Source: Muribaculaceae bacterium Isolate-104 (HZI)
GTDB taxonomy: Bacteria; Bacteroidota; Bacteroidia; Bacteroidales; Muribaculaceae
Reading direction: 5' to 3'
Assembly (NCBI GenBank): GCA_003762715.1
Contig: RIBJ01000039.1
Span: forward strand, 1 to 64,000
Length of the DNA: 64,000 bases
The notes below the pieces were generated by a model. The model was not told the origin of the DNA and did not search any database. It was given only the letters and a program-made list of their open reading frames with translations. Made by a program: the position numbers and the translations under genes. This document shows, in pieces, positions 8,279 through 16,292 of this stretch. Numbering within the stretch: the first letter of the stretch is position 1; the number at the start of each line of letters is the position of its first letter.

Positions 8279-10782
8279 ATGGCACCCTCCCTTCTTTCAT
8301 TGGCGAGCAATCGAATTGCCGCCTCTACGCTGCCACCGAGTTGCCGGGCTTTGTTCAACACCTGCACTTTCTCCGTTTCCTCGGTTGTATAGCAGAGATA
8401 TTCCTCCATCGACACCTCCGTGGCATAGACGGCGGATTGAGTGCCGCCTAAACCAATCCACACCTCTTTATAGAGGCGGTTCGGATTGTTAGCCATGTTT
8501 ATGGAGAGTATCTGAGCCTTCTCCTTGTCGGTCAGACCGAGCAGCTCCTGAATCTGGTCGAAACGGTTCATGTACTTGCGCTGGTCAAGGAGAATCTTGC
8601 AGTCGGAGTTGTTGATGATGGTTTCCTTGACAATCGGCGACGATATTATGTCGTCAACCTCCTGCGTAACCACCACAGCCTCACCGAAATACTTTCTGAC
8701 CGTCTTAAACATATACTTCATGTATTCAGCCATGTTAGCGGTCGAAAGTGCCTTCCATGCTTCCTCGCAGATAAGTACTTTGCGGATACCTTTGAGCCTT
8801 CGCATCTTGTTGATGAAAGCCTCCATGATGATAATCGTTACCACAGGGAAAAGGTCTTTATTGTCGCGGATAGCATCAATTTCAAAGACTACAAACCGCT
8901 TGTTGAGCAGGTCGATATTCTCTTTGGAATTGAGCAGGAAGTCGAAACGACCGCCGTGATAATACTGGCGCAGCGTAGTCAGGAAATTATCTATATCGAA
9001 GTCCTGTTTATAGATAGGGATAGGACGCTGTGCCATTTCAGCACGGTATTCATCACGCATGAACTCGTAGAACGAGTTGAAGCATGGAACAATATCAGGG
9101 TCGTTTCGCATCTTGTCAAGGAACATTGACAATGCCGAGCCAAGCTCACCGCTCTCCGTTTTTGTTACTCTGTCGTCCTCTGACTTCCAGAGCGTCAAGA
9201 GCAACGTCTTGATACTGTCCTTTTTCTCGACATCGAAAACACCGTCATCCGTGTAGAACGGATTGAAAGATATGGGGTTGTCTTCTGTGTAGGTGTAGTA
9301 GATTCCATCCTCACCGTGAGTACGGTTGTGGATAAGGTTGCAAAGACCTTCGTATGAATTACCCGTATCAATCAGCAACACATGGGCACCTTGTTCATAA
9401 TACTGGCGCACCAGATGGTTGGTAAAGAACGACTTTCCGCTACCTGACGGCCCAAGTATGAACTTGTTGCGGTTGGTAGTAATACCGCGCTTCATAGGCT
9501 CGTCGCTAATATCCAGATGGATAGGCTTACCTGTCAATCTATCGACCATCTTTATTCCGAAGGGCGATAGCGAAGAACGATAGTTCGTTTCCGCTGTGAA
9601 GAAACAGGCCGCAGGCTCGATGAAAGTGTAGAAACTTTCCTCGGCAGGAAAATCAGCCTCGTTGCCGGGCATCGCCGACCAGAACAGTGTCGGGCAGTCA
9701 ATAGTGTTATGCCGTGGCATACATCCCATTGTCGCCAGTTGGCCGCCGACATCATTCTTGACTCGCCGCAGTTCCTCGGTGTCATCACTCCATGTCATGA
9801 CATTGAAATGGGCCCGTACTGAGGTCAGTCCGTATGAATGTGCCTCGTTGAGATAGCGGTCTATCCACTCCTTGTTAATGGCATTGCTACGGCTATACCG
9901 TGAGAGACTGTTCATGTTGCGGGCAGTCTTCTCGAACTTCACTAAGTTCTCGTCATGGTCGTCAATCAGGATATACTGGTTGTAGATGTGGTTGCATGGC
10001 AACAACAATCCGACGGGACTTGCAAACGAGAGGCGGCTGTCGCTTCGGTCAGTCGATAGACGCTCGTACCGGTTGTCAGTGCTGACCTTTGCGGGCAGAT
10101 CTTCCGTGTCTGACAGTGTATGCAGACAGAGCATCTTGTCGCCGATTCTCATCTGCTGTGCCGAAAGGTCTATGTCCTCCAGACAGGTAACATCCTCCAT
10201 AGAGAGCGACATATATTTCTCAATAAGACCGGAAGACTTTTCTGTACCGACAAGTTCATCATCGGAAAGACGGCGCAGCCTGATATAGCCGGTATCGTTG
10301 ATGATACGCTCGAACTGCTCAACAGACTCCATGAACTTGACAACCATCTCGTGATTGAGTTCCTTCGGGGTTATCCTGCCTCGGCAGAGCGTCGAAAAGT
10401 TGCTCTGCTGACGCGCCCTTTCCTTCGTGGTCTTTGTCAGGAACAGATAACACTTGTGGGCGAGATACGGACGCTCGTTGAAATGACGCTCAAAGCTCCT
10501 GTCCAAAAAGGATAAATCATCCTTCTGGAGTTCCGGCTTATATCGCTCCGACACAAACCAGTCCTGCTTATGAAGCACCGAGAAGTGAGGCAGAACCTTG
10601 ATTGCCTTGCACCATGCTCCGTGCATCGCCTCATATTCGGCAGAAGTAACGGTGAAAAGCTCCGGTAGGCAGACCTCAAAGGCAACCGTAATGTCGGCGT
10701 CTTTGCTGATGATGCAGCCATGTTCCACTGCCAACAAGGGCAGTTTCGATTCCAGTGTTGTGGCTTTTAGCGTGTTTCTCAT
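8275..10782 (-). CDS. traG: TraG-family conjugation system ATPase (VirB4-like)
   Basis: The 835-residue protein has an N-terminal VirB4/CagE domain and a C-terminal P-loop ATPase. The Walker A motif (GPSGSGKSF) is at about residue 440, and Walker B with neighbours is near KVLICEEAWKALS, about residue 670. VirB4 ATPases energise assembly of the pilus and channel at the inner membrane. Length and sequence fit CTnDOT TraG. It overlaps traF upstream and the small membrane ORF downstream, both by ATGA junctions. Confidence 0.95.
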   Translation of the reverse strand: MRNTLKATTLESKLPLLAVEHGCIISKDADITVAFEVCLPELFTVTSAEYEAMHGAWCKAIKVLPHFSVLHKQDWFVSERYKPELQKDDLSFLDRSFERHFNERPYLAHKCYLFLTKTTKERARQQSNFSTLCRGRITPKELNHEMVVKFMESVEQFERIINDTGYIRLRRLSDDELVGTEKSSGLIEKYMSLSMEDVTCLEDIDLSAQQMRIGDKMLCLHTLSDTEDLPAKVSTDNRYERLSTDRSDSRLSFASPVGLLLPCNHIYNQYILIDDHDENLVKFEKTARNMNSLSRYSRSNAINKEWIDRYLNEAHSYGLTSVRAHFNVMTWSDDTEELRRVKNDVGGQLATMGCMPRHNTIDCPTLFWSAMPGNEADFPAEESFYTFIEPAACFFTAETNYRSSLSPFGIKMVDRLTGKPIHLDISDEPMKRGITTNRNKFILGPSGSGKSFFTNHLVRQYYEQGAHVLLIDTGNSYEGLCNLIHNRTHGEDGIYYTYTEDNPISFNPFYTDDGVFDVEKKDSIKTLLLTLWKSEDDRVTKTESGELGSALSMFLDKMRNDPDIVPCFNSFYEFMRDEYRAEMAQRPIPIYKQDFDIDNFLTTLRQYYHGGRFDFLLNSKENIDLLNKRFVVFEIDAIRDNKDLFPVVTIIIMEAFINKMRRLKGIRKVLICEEAWKALSTANMAEYMKYMFKTVRKYFGEAVVVTQEVDDIISSPIVKETIINNSDCKILLDQRKYMNRFDQIQELLGLTDKEKAQILSINMANNPNRLYKEVWIGLGGTQSAVYATEVSMEEYLCYTTEETEKVQVLNKARQLGGSVEAAIRLLANERREGAI

Positions 10783-11099
10783 TTTGTTCTTCCTTTAATC
10801 AGTCGGTTAAGGCGCGGACGGTTGATGATATAGCGGGGATGGTATTTGACAGCAGCTAACTTCATCAGACCGTATTGCCCATACTTGGCGTTGAGATGGA
10901 AGGTGAGCCAGACAAGGGCTGAGGCGGCAGTAACGCCGAATCCGATACATATCCATTGGGATACTCCGGCGATATACATGATGACGAACACCACGAACAG
11001 GGCGAGAAGCCCGCCGGCGAAAATGAACAGATACTGCGCCTTCAGTCCCTTGTACTCCACCGACCGTCCTATACCTTTGTTGATAGCATACTCGGCCAT
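10779..11099 (-). CDS. traF: Conjugative transfer protein TraF (DUF4133, VirB3-like)
   Basis: The 106-residue protein has two closely spaced membrane helices (about 23-45 and 48-68) and a basic C-terminus, as in VirB3-like proteins that pair with VirB4. It ends by a 4-nt overlap with traG and begins 9 nt after the traE stop. The fusion-like coupling of virB3 and virB4 is common in type IV secretion systems. Confidence 0.9.
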   Translation of the reverse strand: MAEYAINKGIGRSVEYKGLKAQYLFIFAGGLLALFVVFVIMYIAGVSQWICIGFGVTAASALVWLTFHLNAKYGQYGLMKLAAVKYHPRYIINRPRLNRLIKGRTK

Positions 11100-11108
11100 G
11101 TCGTCGAA

Positions 11109-11462
11109 TTAGAGGAAGAACGAGCGGAGGATTGTGGCTGCCACGATGAGAAAGATACAGGCACCGAACCATGACGCGGCGGTCTTGCTGGTGTCGGGAT
11201 CGCCCGACGACCACTTGGAATAGACCTTGATGCCGCCGATGAGACCCACCACGGCACCGATGGCGTAGATGAGCTTGGTGCCGGGGTCAAAATAACTGGT
11301 AACCATAGAGGTAGCCTCGTTGATACCGCTGAGGCCGTTACCTGCGGCGTATGCACGTATGCCCGTTGCAAGTGCCATGACAAAAAGCATGGCGAACTGG
11401 AAGCCACGGCTTCCGACGAGTTTACAGATAGTCTTGTTGAGATTCTTGATAGTCATTTTCAT
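11109..11462 (-). CDS. traE: Conjugative transfer protein TraE (DUF4134, VirB2-like pilin)
   Basis: The 117 residues start with a long signal-like segment (FQFAMLFVMALATGIRAYAA), followed by GNGLSGINEATSMVTSYFDP and two membrane helices separated by SKWSSGDPDT. This is the usual layout of DUF4134, the presumed pilin of Bacteroidales mating systems. The 157-nt gap upstream (11463-11619) is the largest inside the tra cluster. It contains an orphan copy of the ICE leader motif at 11570-11581, so a separate transcript or processing site for traE onward is possible. Confidence 0.9.
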   Translation of the reverse strand: MKMTIKNLNKTICKLVGSRGFQFAMLFVMALATGIRAYAAGNGLSGINEATSMVTSYFDPGTKLIYAIGAVVGLIGGIKVYSKWSSGDPDTSKTAASWFGACIFLIVAATILRSFFL

Positions 11463-11619
11463 GTTTTTGTTTCAGTTTTTGAAGCATGGACAGCCCCGAC
11501 CGCTCCACGGACGGGAGCAGCCACACTTCGGGTTGATAAATTGGGGTTGGGAATTTTGCCCTTTCGGACGTGGAATTTAGTGGAGTCTCAGAGAGACATG
11601 GATTCAGTGAATGGAGGAA

Positions 11620-12444
11620 TTATCCTACGAACTCATCGAGATCGAAATCATCGGAATTCAATTTGTTGAAATCATATCCTGATTGTTTTGCCCTCTCTTC
11701 CGATTCAGTCTTTAGCTGGGTTGTCTGCTTATCCGATTCAGTTGGTGTAACTTTTTTTTTCTCGTTATTAGAATCGGCTTTGGAAGAAATGGGTTTCATT
11801 GATAATTCCGCTCGAAGAGCGAGTGTAAGACAGAGTTCTATCCGACGGTCTATTTCCTCGTTGGTCGTTATCGCGTCGAAGAGTTTCGTCACAGTAAAAG
11901 GCTCAATAACCTTACCGGCCTCGGCCAGCTCTTCCTCTGATGATTTATTATCCATAGCTACATCCATAGCTTTTTCCAATTCATCCATAGAAGTTCCGGT
12001 TGCAACAGGCTCTGAAGGAGGCGTGTCATCAATGTTTCGCAAATCAGTGCTGAAAGCGTCATCGGTTTCATCCGAGTTCAGAGCCTTGAATTTTCTTGGG
12101 ACAAACTCTTCATCGGGTTCGGAGTCATCTTCAAAGCCGTCTTCAAATTTGACATCCGAAATCCTGACATCGCCAATAGCCTGCCTCAGTATTGTCGGAA
12201 GTTCTTTCCGAACATCGGAAATGACTTCCGATGAAATTTGAGCCATAAACTCGTCTACATTGAATTTGCTGGGTGCCACCACGTGAATGTTGTCGGATGC
12301 CGCTTCTTCTTTTGGAGGCAACTCCTCAGTCTTTTCTTCACTTGGCTTTTGAGATACAGGCTTGATGACGCCGGTCAAGAACAGCAGACAGAAAATCGCA
12401 GTCAGCAGAAATCCGCCACAGAAGAATATTTCAATACCGGTCAT
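11620..12444 (-). CDS. TraD-position membrane-anchored acidic protein
   Basis: The 274-residue protein has one N-terminal membrane helix (about 5-27) and then a long, low-complexity acidic region rich in Glu, Asp, Ser and Thr. It ends in acidic repeats (LNSDDFDLDEF). Position between the DUF3408 proteins and traE matches CTnDOT traD, but sequence identity with TraD is not something I can demonstrate. It overlaps the upstream gene by 14 nt. Residues about 170-205 (FDAITTNEEIDRRIELCLTL) look folded; the rest is probably disordered. Confidence 0.6.
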   Translation of the reverse strand: MTGIEIFFCGGFLLTAIFCLLFLTGVIKPVSQKPSEEKTEELPPKEEAASDNIHVVAPSKFNVDEFMAQISSEVISDVRKELPTILRQAIGDVRISDVKFEDGFEDDSEPDEEFVPRKFKALNSDETDDAFSTDLRNIDDTPPSEPVATGTSMDELEKAMDVAMDNKSSEEELAEAGKVIEPFTVTKLFDAITTNEEIDRRIELCLTLALRAELSMKPISSKADSNNEKKKVTPTESDKQTTQLKTESEERAKQSGYDFNKLNSDDFDLDEFVG

Positions 12445-13210
12445 ATCCTCTGAGCATTTTTTCAGTTCCCCGTTCAGTCAAAATGTTTATTTCCTCTGAA
12501 TGGGAATTGAGGTGGTCATTGAGGATATTGAATGCGACAGCACTTATCGAAAGCGGCTCGATGTTCTGGCTACCGCTGGCATTGGCATACGCCAGTGACT
12601 GAATGGTATCCCACAACTGAGGGGGAATTGAAATGCGCTTGACACCGATATTGTTGAGGCAGATACCGGGCCGCTTAAGGAATTTCTCGGAGTAATCCTC
12701 TACCTTGTCGTTACTCACTTTCTTGACCGTTTCTTCAATCTTGCCCTCATCCAATGCCGCTTGGAATGCTTCATCCAAATCCTGAAAGCCAATTGGTTTG
12801 CTTTGTCCATCAGACATTCTGGCAAGGTAATCGTCTAGATTAAACGGCACGGGGTCTTGATTCTCGCATTGAGCCAAATCGTCAACCGGCTCCAAAAACT
12901 CAATATCCGAATAATCCTTTTTAACATTGCATTTCACACATTCCTTGATTGTCTGTTGGATTTCATACATGACAACCTTCTGAAAATCGGGAAGAATCTT
13001 GTCATTAAAATCAGCAAGACGCTCAGATATACATGACAGAATCCTCTTTACGTCGCCATAAGTAAATTGTTCTTTTACCTCCGCCATATCTTTTGCCGTT
13101 TTCTTACTCCACACCCGACATCTGTCGAGTACAAGGAAGATAAGAAATAGAAGTATCGGCATTATCAAGAGCGAGCCATAGAATATGTAAGCGTATATCG
13201 AGGGACTCAT
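12431..13210 (-). CDS. Membrane-anchored DUF3408-like protein
   Basis: The 259 residues start with a membrane helix (about 5-28), followed by a helical region. The C-terminal domain of about 75 residues (KRISIPPQLWDTIQSLAY ... ISAVAFNILNDHLNSHSEEI) has the same plan as the DUF3408 domains of the next two upstream genes. DUF3408 proteins resemble ribbon-helix-helix DNA binders. It overlaps the upstream gene by 4 nt and the downstream one by 14 nt. It may tether transfer DNA or regulators to the membrane; that is inference. Confidence 0.65.
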   Translation of the reverse strand: MSPSIYAYIFYGSLLIMPILLFLIFLVLDRCRVWSKKTAKDMAEVKEQFTYGDVKRILSCISERLADFNDKILPDFQKVVMYEIQQTIKECVKCNVKKDYSDIEFLEPVDDLAQCENQDPVPFNLDDYLARMSDGQSKPIGFQDLDEAFQAALDEGKIEETVKKVSNDKVEDYSEKFLKRPGICLNNIGVKRISIPPQLWDTIQSLAYANASGSQNIEPLSISAVAFNILNDHLNSHSEEINILTERGTEKMLRGYDRY

Positions 13211-13524
13211 ACCAGAACAGTTTTTGCGCCACGATCAGTCAGTTCATTGATGACATCGCGATTTGCCACGAGGTGGGTAATCAGGATATTTGTCACGAAA
13301 GCACCGATTGTAAGATCGGGATTGCCGAAAAGCGATACCGTCTTCGCCAGTTTGTCGACCAGTTCCCTCGGTACGAAGATGCCTTTTCTTGATCCTACGG
13401 TATAGGGGGCGAGATATTTGGCGCGATAGGCGGCAATATCTTTGTCTATGGGTTGGCCGGATTCGACCTCTTGGGCGACTTTTACACCACAGGCGTTCAA
13501 GTCGCAGAATCTTGGATTGTTCAT
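13207..13524 (-). CDS. DUF3408-family small protein (TraC position)
   Basis: The 105-residue protein consists mostly of a DUF3408-type domain (GIFVPRELVDKLAKTVSLFG, LTIGAFVTNILITHL). No membrane helix or signal is seen. It sits between traB and the membrane-anchored paralogue. The leader carries a clear copy of the ICE element (AACCGCTAAATTCC, 13537-13550 minus strand) about 12 nt before the ATG. It is probably a DNA-binding accessory; its true role is unknown. Confidence 0.7.
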   Translation of the reverse strand: MNNPRFCDLNACGVKVAQEVESGQPIDKDIAAYRAKYLAPYTVGSRKGIFVPRELVDKLAKTVSLFGNPDLTIGAFVTNILITHLVANRDVINELTDRGAKTVLV

Positions 13525-13541
13525 GTTCTTTTTGGGGGAAT

Positions 13542-14021
13542 TTAGCGGTTGTTTAGTTTGGTGTTCTTGTTGAGAAGGCCGGTTATTTCGGCTTCATGCA
13601 GGTCAAAATGTTCCTTCAGCATATTGTTGATTATGCCTCCGATTGTCACATTATTCCCATGCAAAGCCCGAAGTATCGTGATCAGTGAATGATATTCCAC
13701 ATCAATCGGTACTTGTTTTCCCGACCTCCCGAAACCTATATCTACATTGTCGACAAGAAAGGTTTCTACGTAATCAGCCTCCTTGTCGTTCAAAGGCGAG
13801 ATTACAGTCGGTTTGTTTCTTCGTCGGCTTCCTCGTCTGCCACCGGAAGTTCTCTCTTCGACAGCGGAGGCACTCGTGTCGGCTGATGTCTCCTCCGGAG
13901 TGTCGACCTGGGGAGTCGCGCTTTGCGGCTCCCTCTTGCCGCCAATACTCGGAGAGAGATTGTCCTCGTACTCATCGAGGAACTTCTGGGGATCAAATTT
14001 TGACTTTTCATCTTTGGGCAT
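13542..14021 (-). CDS. traB: DUF3408-family protein TraB
   Basis: The 159-residue protein has a disordered, charged N-terminal half (Ser/Glu/Arg/Thr-rich, about 1-85) and a C-terminal DUF3408 domain (QVPIDVEYHSLITILRALHG ... GGIINNMLKEHFDLHEAEI). Its position directly after traA (5 nt gap) matches CTnDOT traB. With a ParA-type ATPase next door, a role as a ParB-like or DNA-binding partner is plausible but not shown. Confidence 0.78.
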   Translation of the reverse strand: MPKDEKSKFDPQKFLDEYEDNLSPSIGGKREPQSATPQVDTPEETSADTSASAVEERTSGGRRGSRRRNKPTVISPLNDKEADYVETFLVDNVDIGFGRSGKQVPIDVEYHSLITILRALHGNNVTIGGIINNMLKEHFDLHEAEITGLLNKNTKLNNR

Positions 14022-14026
14022 AGATT

Positions 14027-14788
14027 TCAGACTTTGATTACTTCACGAATTTCCTTAATCAGCTCAGGGAGATTGCTGTCTTTGAGCAGCCGTCTGTCCG
14101 GCGGGAGCAAAGTGGAGCGGAAAATTGTCGGCGACGCACCGGCTATGACTCCGTCCTTGAAATACTTGGTCGCATAAGTCATGACAGTTTTCAGAGACGA
14201 CAGTTGGAACTCCGACAGGTAGTTGTCAATCAGCTCGCAGATTTTCGTCTTCTGCCTTCCGGGGACTCTGTTCCAGACAAGTTTCATGTCTTTGATAGAG
14301 GTGTCACCGGAGTCGATCATCCGTTCCTTGACATTGACCGCAAAGCGTAGAGAACTTTTCAAGTCACCGGTATCCGGGGAGATGGGAACCAGCAGGTAGT
14401 GCATAGACGATATGAGATTTACAATCTCAAGGTCATTGATTGTTCCCGTGATGTCAAAGAGCACAACCTTGATTTCCGGATTCTGTCTTACATATTCTTC
14501 CGCGTCATCAACAGCAGCTCCCGGAGTTGAATAGATTATCTTGTAAGGCCGTTTGTTGAATTTCGTGTAGAATTTAGTGAATGTTTTGTTGATTGCAGGA
14601 TTCTCCTTGGTAACGCGTTTATCGTTATCCCTGTAATCCTTTTGAGTGTGCTGACGAGGGTCACAGTCCATGACAAGCACGTCCACCCCGTCAAGGTAAT
14701 AGAGGTAGCTTGCCGCGAGTGCCGTCAGCGTCGATTTGCCAGAGCCTCCCTTCTGGGAAGCAAAGGCGACGAATACGGTGTCGCTCAT
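14027..14788 (-). CDS. traA: ParA-family ATPase TraA
   Basis: I place the start at ATG 14788, which gives 253 residues beginning MSDTVFVAFASQKGGSGKST. The longer open frame adds 46 residues with no ParA homology. The deviant Walker A (KGGSGKST) sits at the expected N-terminal position, with MDCDPRQHTQ and FDITGT motifs following. ParA ATPases position DNA or protein complexes; in CTnDOT-type ICEs this gene begins the transfer operon. A TATTTTTG box lies about 135 nt upstream. Confidence 0.92.
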   Translation of the reverse strand: MSDTVFVAFASQKGGSGKSTLTALAASYLYYLDGVDVLVMDCDPRQHTQKDYRDNDKRVTKENPAINKTFTKFYTKFNKRPYKIIYSTPGAAVDDAEEYVRQNPEIKVVLFDITGTINDLEIVNLISSMHYLLVPISPDTGDLKSSLRFAVNVKERMIDSGDTSIKDMKLVWNRVPGRQKTKICELIDNYLSEFQLSSLKTVMTYATKYFKDGVIAGASPTIFRSTLLPPDRRLLKDSNLPELIKEIREVIKV

Positions 14789-14923
14789 TTGAAGAATTTG
14801 AGGGTAAATAAAATGATGATTTGCAGGGCCGATGCCATTGGGTGTCTTCGGTCTCAGATTACCGACAGACAGGCTCATCACCGTCACGAGTGGGTCGGAG
14901 AATGTGACTTTGGAATGATGTAG

Positions 14924-14931
14924 CAAAAATA
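14924..14931 (-). promoter_or_regulatory. Possible -7 box for the tra operon
   Basis: On the minus strand these bases read TATTTTTG, which fits the Bacteroidetes -7 consensus TAnnTTTG. It would give traA a leader of about 130 nt. No convincing -33 TTTG is seen at the usual 19-21 nt spacing. The operon may need an activator such as the RteB/RteC-like proteins. Confidence 0.4.
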
Positions 14932-15102
14932 ATCGCTTTCAATTCAATATATCCGAGAATTTCAGAACCGCTATACCATACACCAAAAATGCGGCTCATT
15001 TGATCTCATCAAGTATTTGATTTACTTGCGCTGTTCGCTTGATGGGCGTTTGTTAGGGAAACATAGCCGTTTGCGAAAAAGTTTATAATTTGATTCAGAT
15101 TG

Positions 15103-15458
15103 TCATCCATAGCCAAAAGTAGTTCATGAGCGGTCATTTGAACGACTTTTCATTCATACGATTGAATGTTTGAATTATCAGTAATTCGATTGATTGACCG
15201 ATAATCCGTCTGAACGTCTGAACAACTGAACGTCTGAACAACTGAACGTCTGAACAACTGAACGCTTGAACGTCTGAACCTTTGTTCAACTGAACGTCTG
15301 AACACTTGAACTGATGAACGGCAGAACATTCAACTGTATGTTCATTCGTAAAGTCAGACAGACATTCAGTCTTGCGAACACGGTTTTGAAACATTGTCTG
15401 TCTGAGAAAAGTTTAATTTTCATTCTCGATTTTCATCCATAGCCAAAAATAGTTCATG
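15103..15458. repeat. Flanking 26-bp direct repeats around the octamer array
   Basis: Two copies of a 26-bp sequence that begins TCATCCATAGCC and ends AGTTCATG lie at 15103-15128 and 15433-15458 with one difference, 330 bp apart in direct orientation. Similarity extends weakly for about 25 bp to the left of each (GTTTA-rich). They bracket the octamer array at 15209-15325 in the gap between traA and mobA, where the origin of transfer is expected. Confidence 0.8.
15209..15325. repeat. Tandem octamer array (CTGAACNN)
   Basis: About a dozen octamers of the form CTGAACGT or CTGAACAA (variants CTTGAACG, CTGATGAA) run head to tail, so the array has an 8-bp and partly a 16-bp period. It lies in the non-coding region between the divergent tra and mob operons. 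An open frame of 86 codons runs through it but is just translated repeat. Iterated sites here suggest binding of a relaxosome or regulatory protein. Confidence 0.85.
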
Positions 15459-15707
15459 TCCGTGCATGTCAGCATTTTGCAGTGAACAATTTTCTGGGTA
15501 TGCAGTTATTACTTTCACAAAGGAGATGCTCCCTTCGGGGCTTAAATAAAGCTTTTCAGATCTTCAATTACAACGCTCCATATCCAATTCAGTCATGGGT
15601 CGGACTGATTTCATTGTGAAAATCTTTCATTAAAGATGTGTTTTCGGAGACCGGAGTATTGTAATTATTCCCACAACGATTTTTCTATCGAACAGGATGC
15701 ACAAACG

Positions 15708-15774
15708 TGCATTGCAAGGTATGGTTTACGCTGCATGAAACTCATTTTGCAGCATAAACCGCCTTGCCATTGCA
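15708..15774. other. Candidate oriT hairpin upstream of mobA
   Basis: An imperfect inverted repeat runs from 15708-15736 to 15748-15774. TGCATTGCAAGG pairs with CCTTGCCATTGCA, and GGTTTA...GCTGC pairs with GCAGC-TAAACC, around a loop of about 11 nt. It lies 90 bp upstream of mobA. Relaxase nick regions typically sit beside such hairpins, next to the relaxosome genes, so this is the best candidate for oriT. The nick position is not identified. Confidence 0.5.
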
Positions 15775-15863
15775 TGGGGCTTGCGATTACTCCAAAGTCG
15801 TAATCGCCGAAGGTCTCCCTGCGGGGCAGTATCTCTATTTACCCACTAAATTCCATCCAATTT

Positions 15864-16292
15864 ATGAAACAAGTGAACTACCGTGGAGGGCGGCACAAGA
15901 AGGCCGACCCCTCCACAGCATTCCGTTGTTCGGTAAACTTTACCGCATCGGAACAGGCGAGATTACTCGAAATGCAGGAAAAAACCGGCATCGCATCTCT
16001 CTCGGCATTCATAAAAATGCAGCTCTTTGGAAAAACTTTCAAGGTACATTATATTGATGACAACAGCCGTATCTTCATCAGCAACCTTTCCGATTTCAAT
16101 AATCAGTATCGTCGGATTGTGAACGATTACGACCTATTGGTGCAGACATTGAAAGAGAATTTCACCGAAAAGAAAGCCTTGAAATGCCTTTATGCACTGG
16201 AGCAGGAGACTATCAAACTGGTAAAGCTAAACCGTGAGATTGTCGCTCTCGCCAAAGACTTCGACGAGCAATGGTTGCAAAAATCTCAGTAG
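15864..16292 (+). CDS. mobA: Relaxosome accessory protein MobA
   Basis: The 142-residue protein has a basic N-terminus (YRGGRHKKADPSTAFRCSVN), then a ribbon-helix-helix-like segment (FTASEQARLLEMQEKTGIAS, LSAFIKMQLF) and a helical C-terminus. This matches the small MobA proteins encoded before MobB in Bacteroidales ICEs. It presumably binds oriT and helps load the relaxase. The leader has a clear ICE element (ACCCACTAAATTCC, 15841-15854) 9 nt before the ATG. It overlaps mobB by 22 nt. Confidence 0.85.
   Translation: MKQVNYRGGRHKKADPSTAFRCSVNFTASEQARLLEMQEKTGIASLSAFIKMQLFGKTFKVHYIDDNSRIFISNLSDFNNQYRRIVNDYDLLVQTLKENFTEKKALKCLYALEQETIKLVKLNREIVALAKDFDEQWLQKSQ

Noticed and set aside
15134-15394. 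An 86-codon open frame through the CTGAACNN array
   Set aside because: Its translation is just repeated SDVQ-like words from the octamers. There is no start context, homology or operon link, so it is a by-product of the repeat.
15764-16057. A 97-codon plus-strand frame overlapping the mobA start
   Set aside because: It overlaps mobA in another frame, begins inside the candidate oriT hairpin and shows no family features. mobA has the leader element and a domain match.
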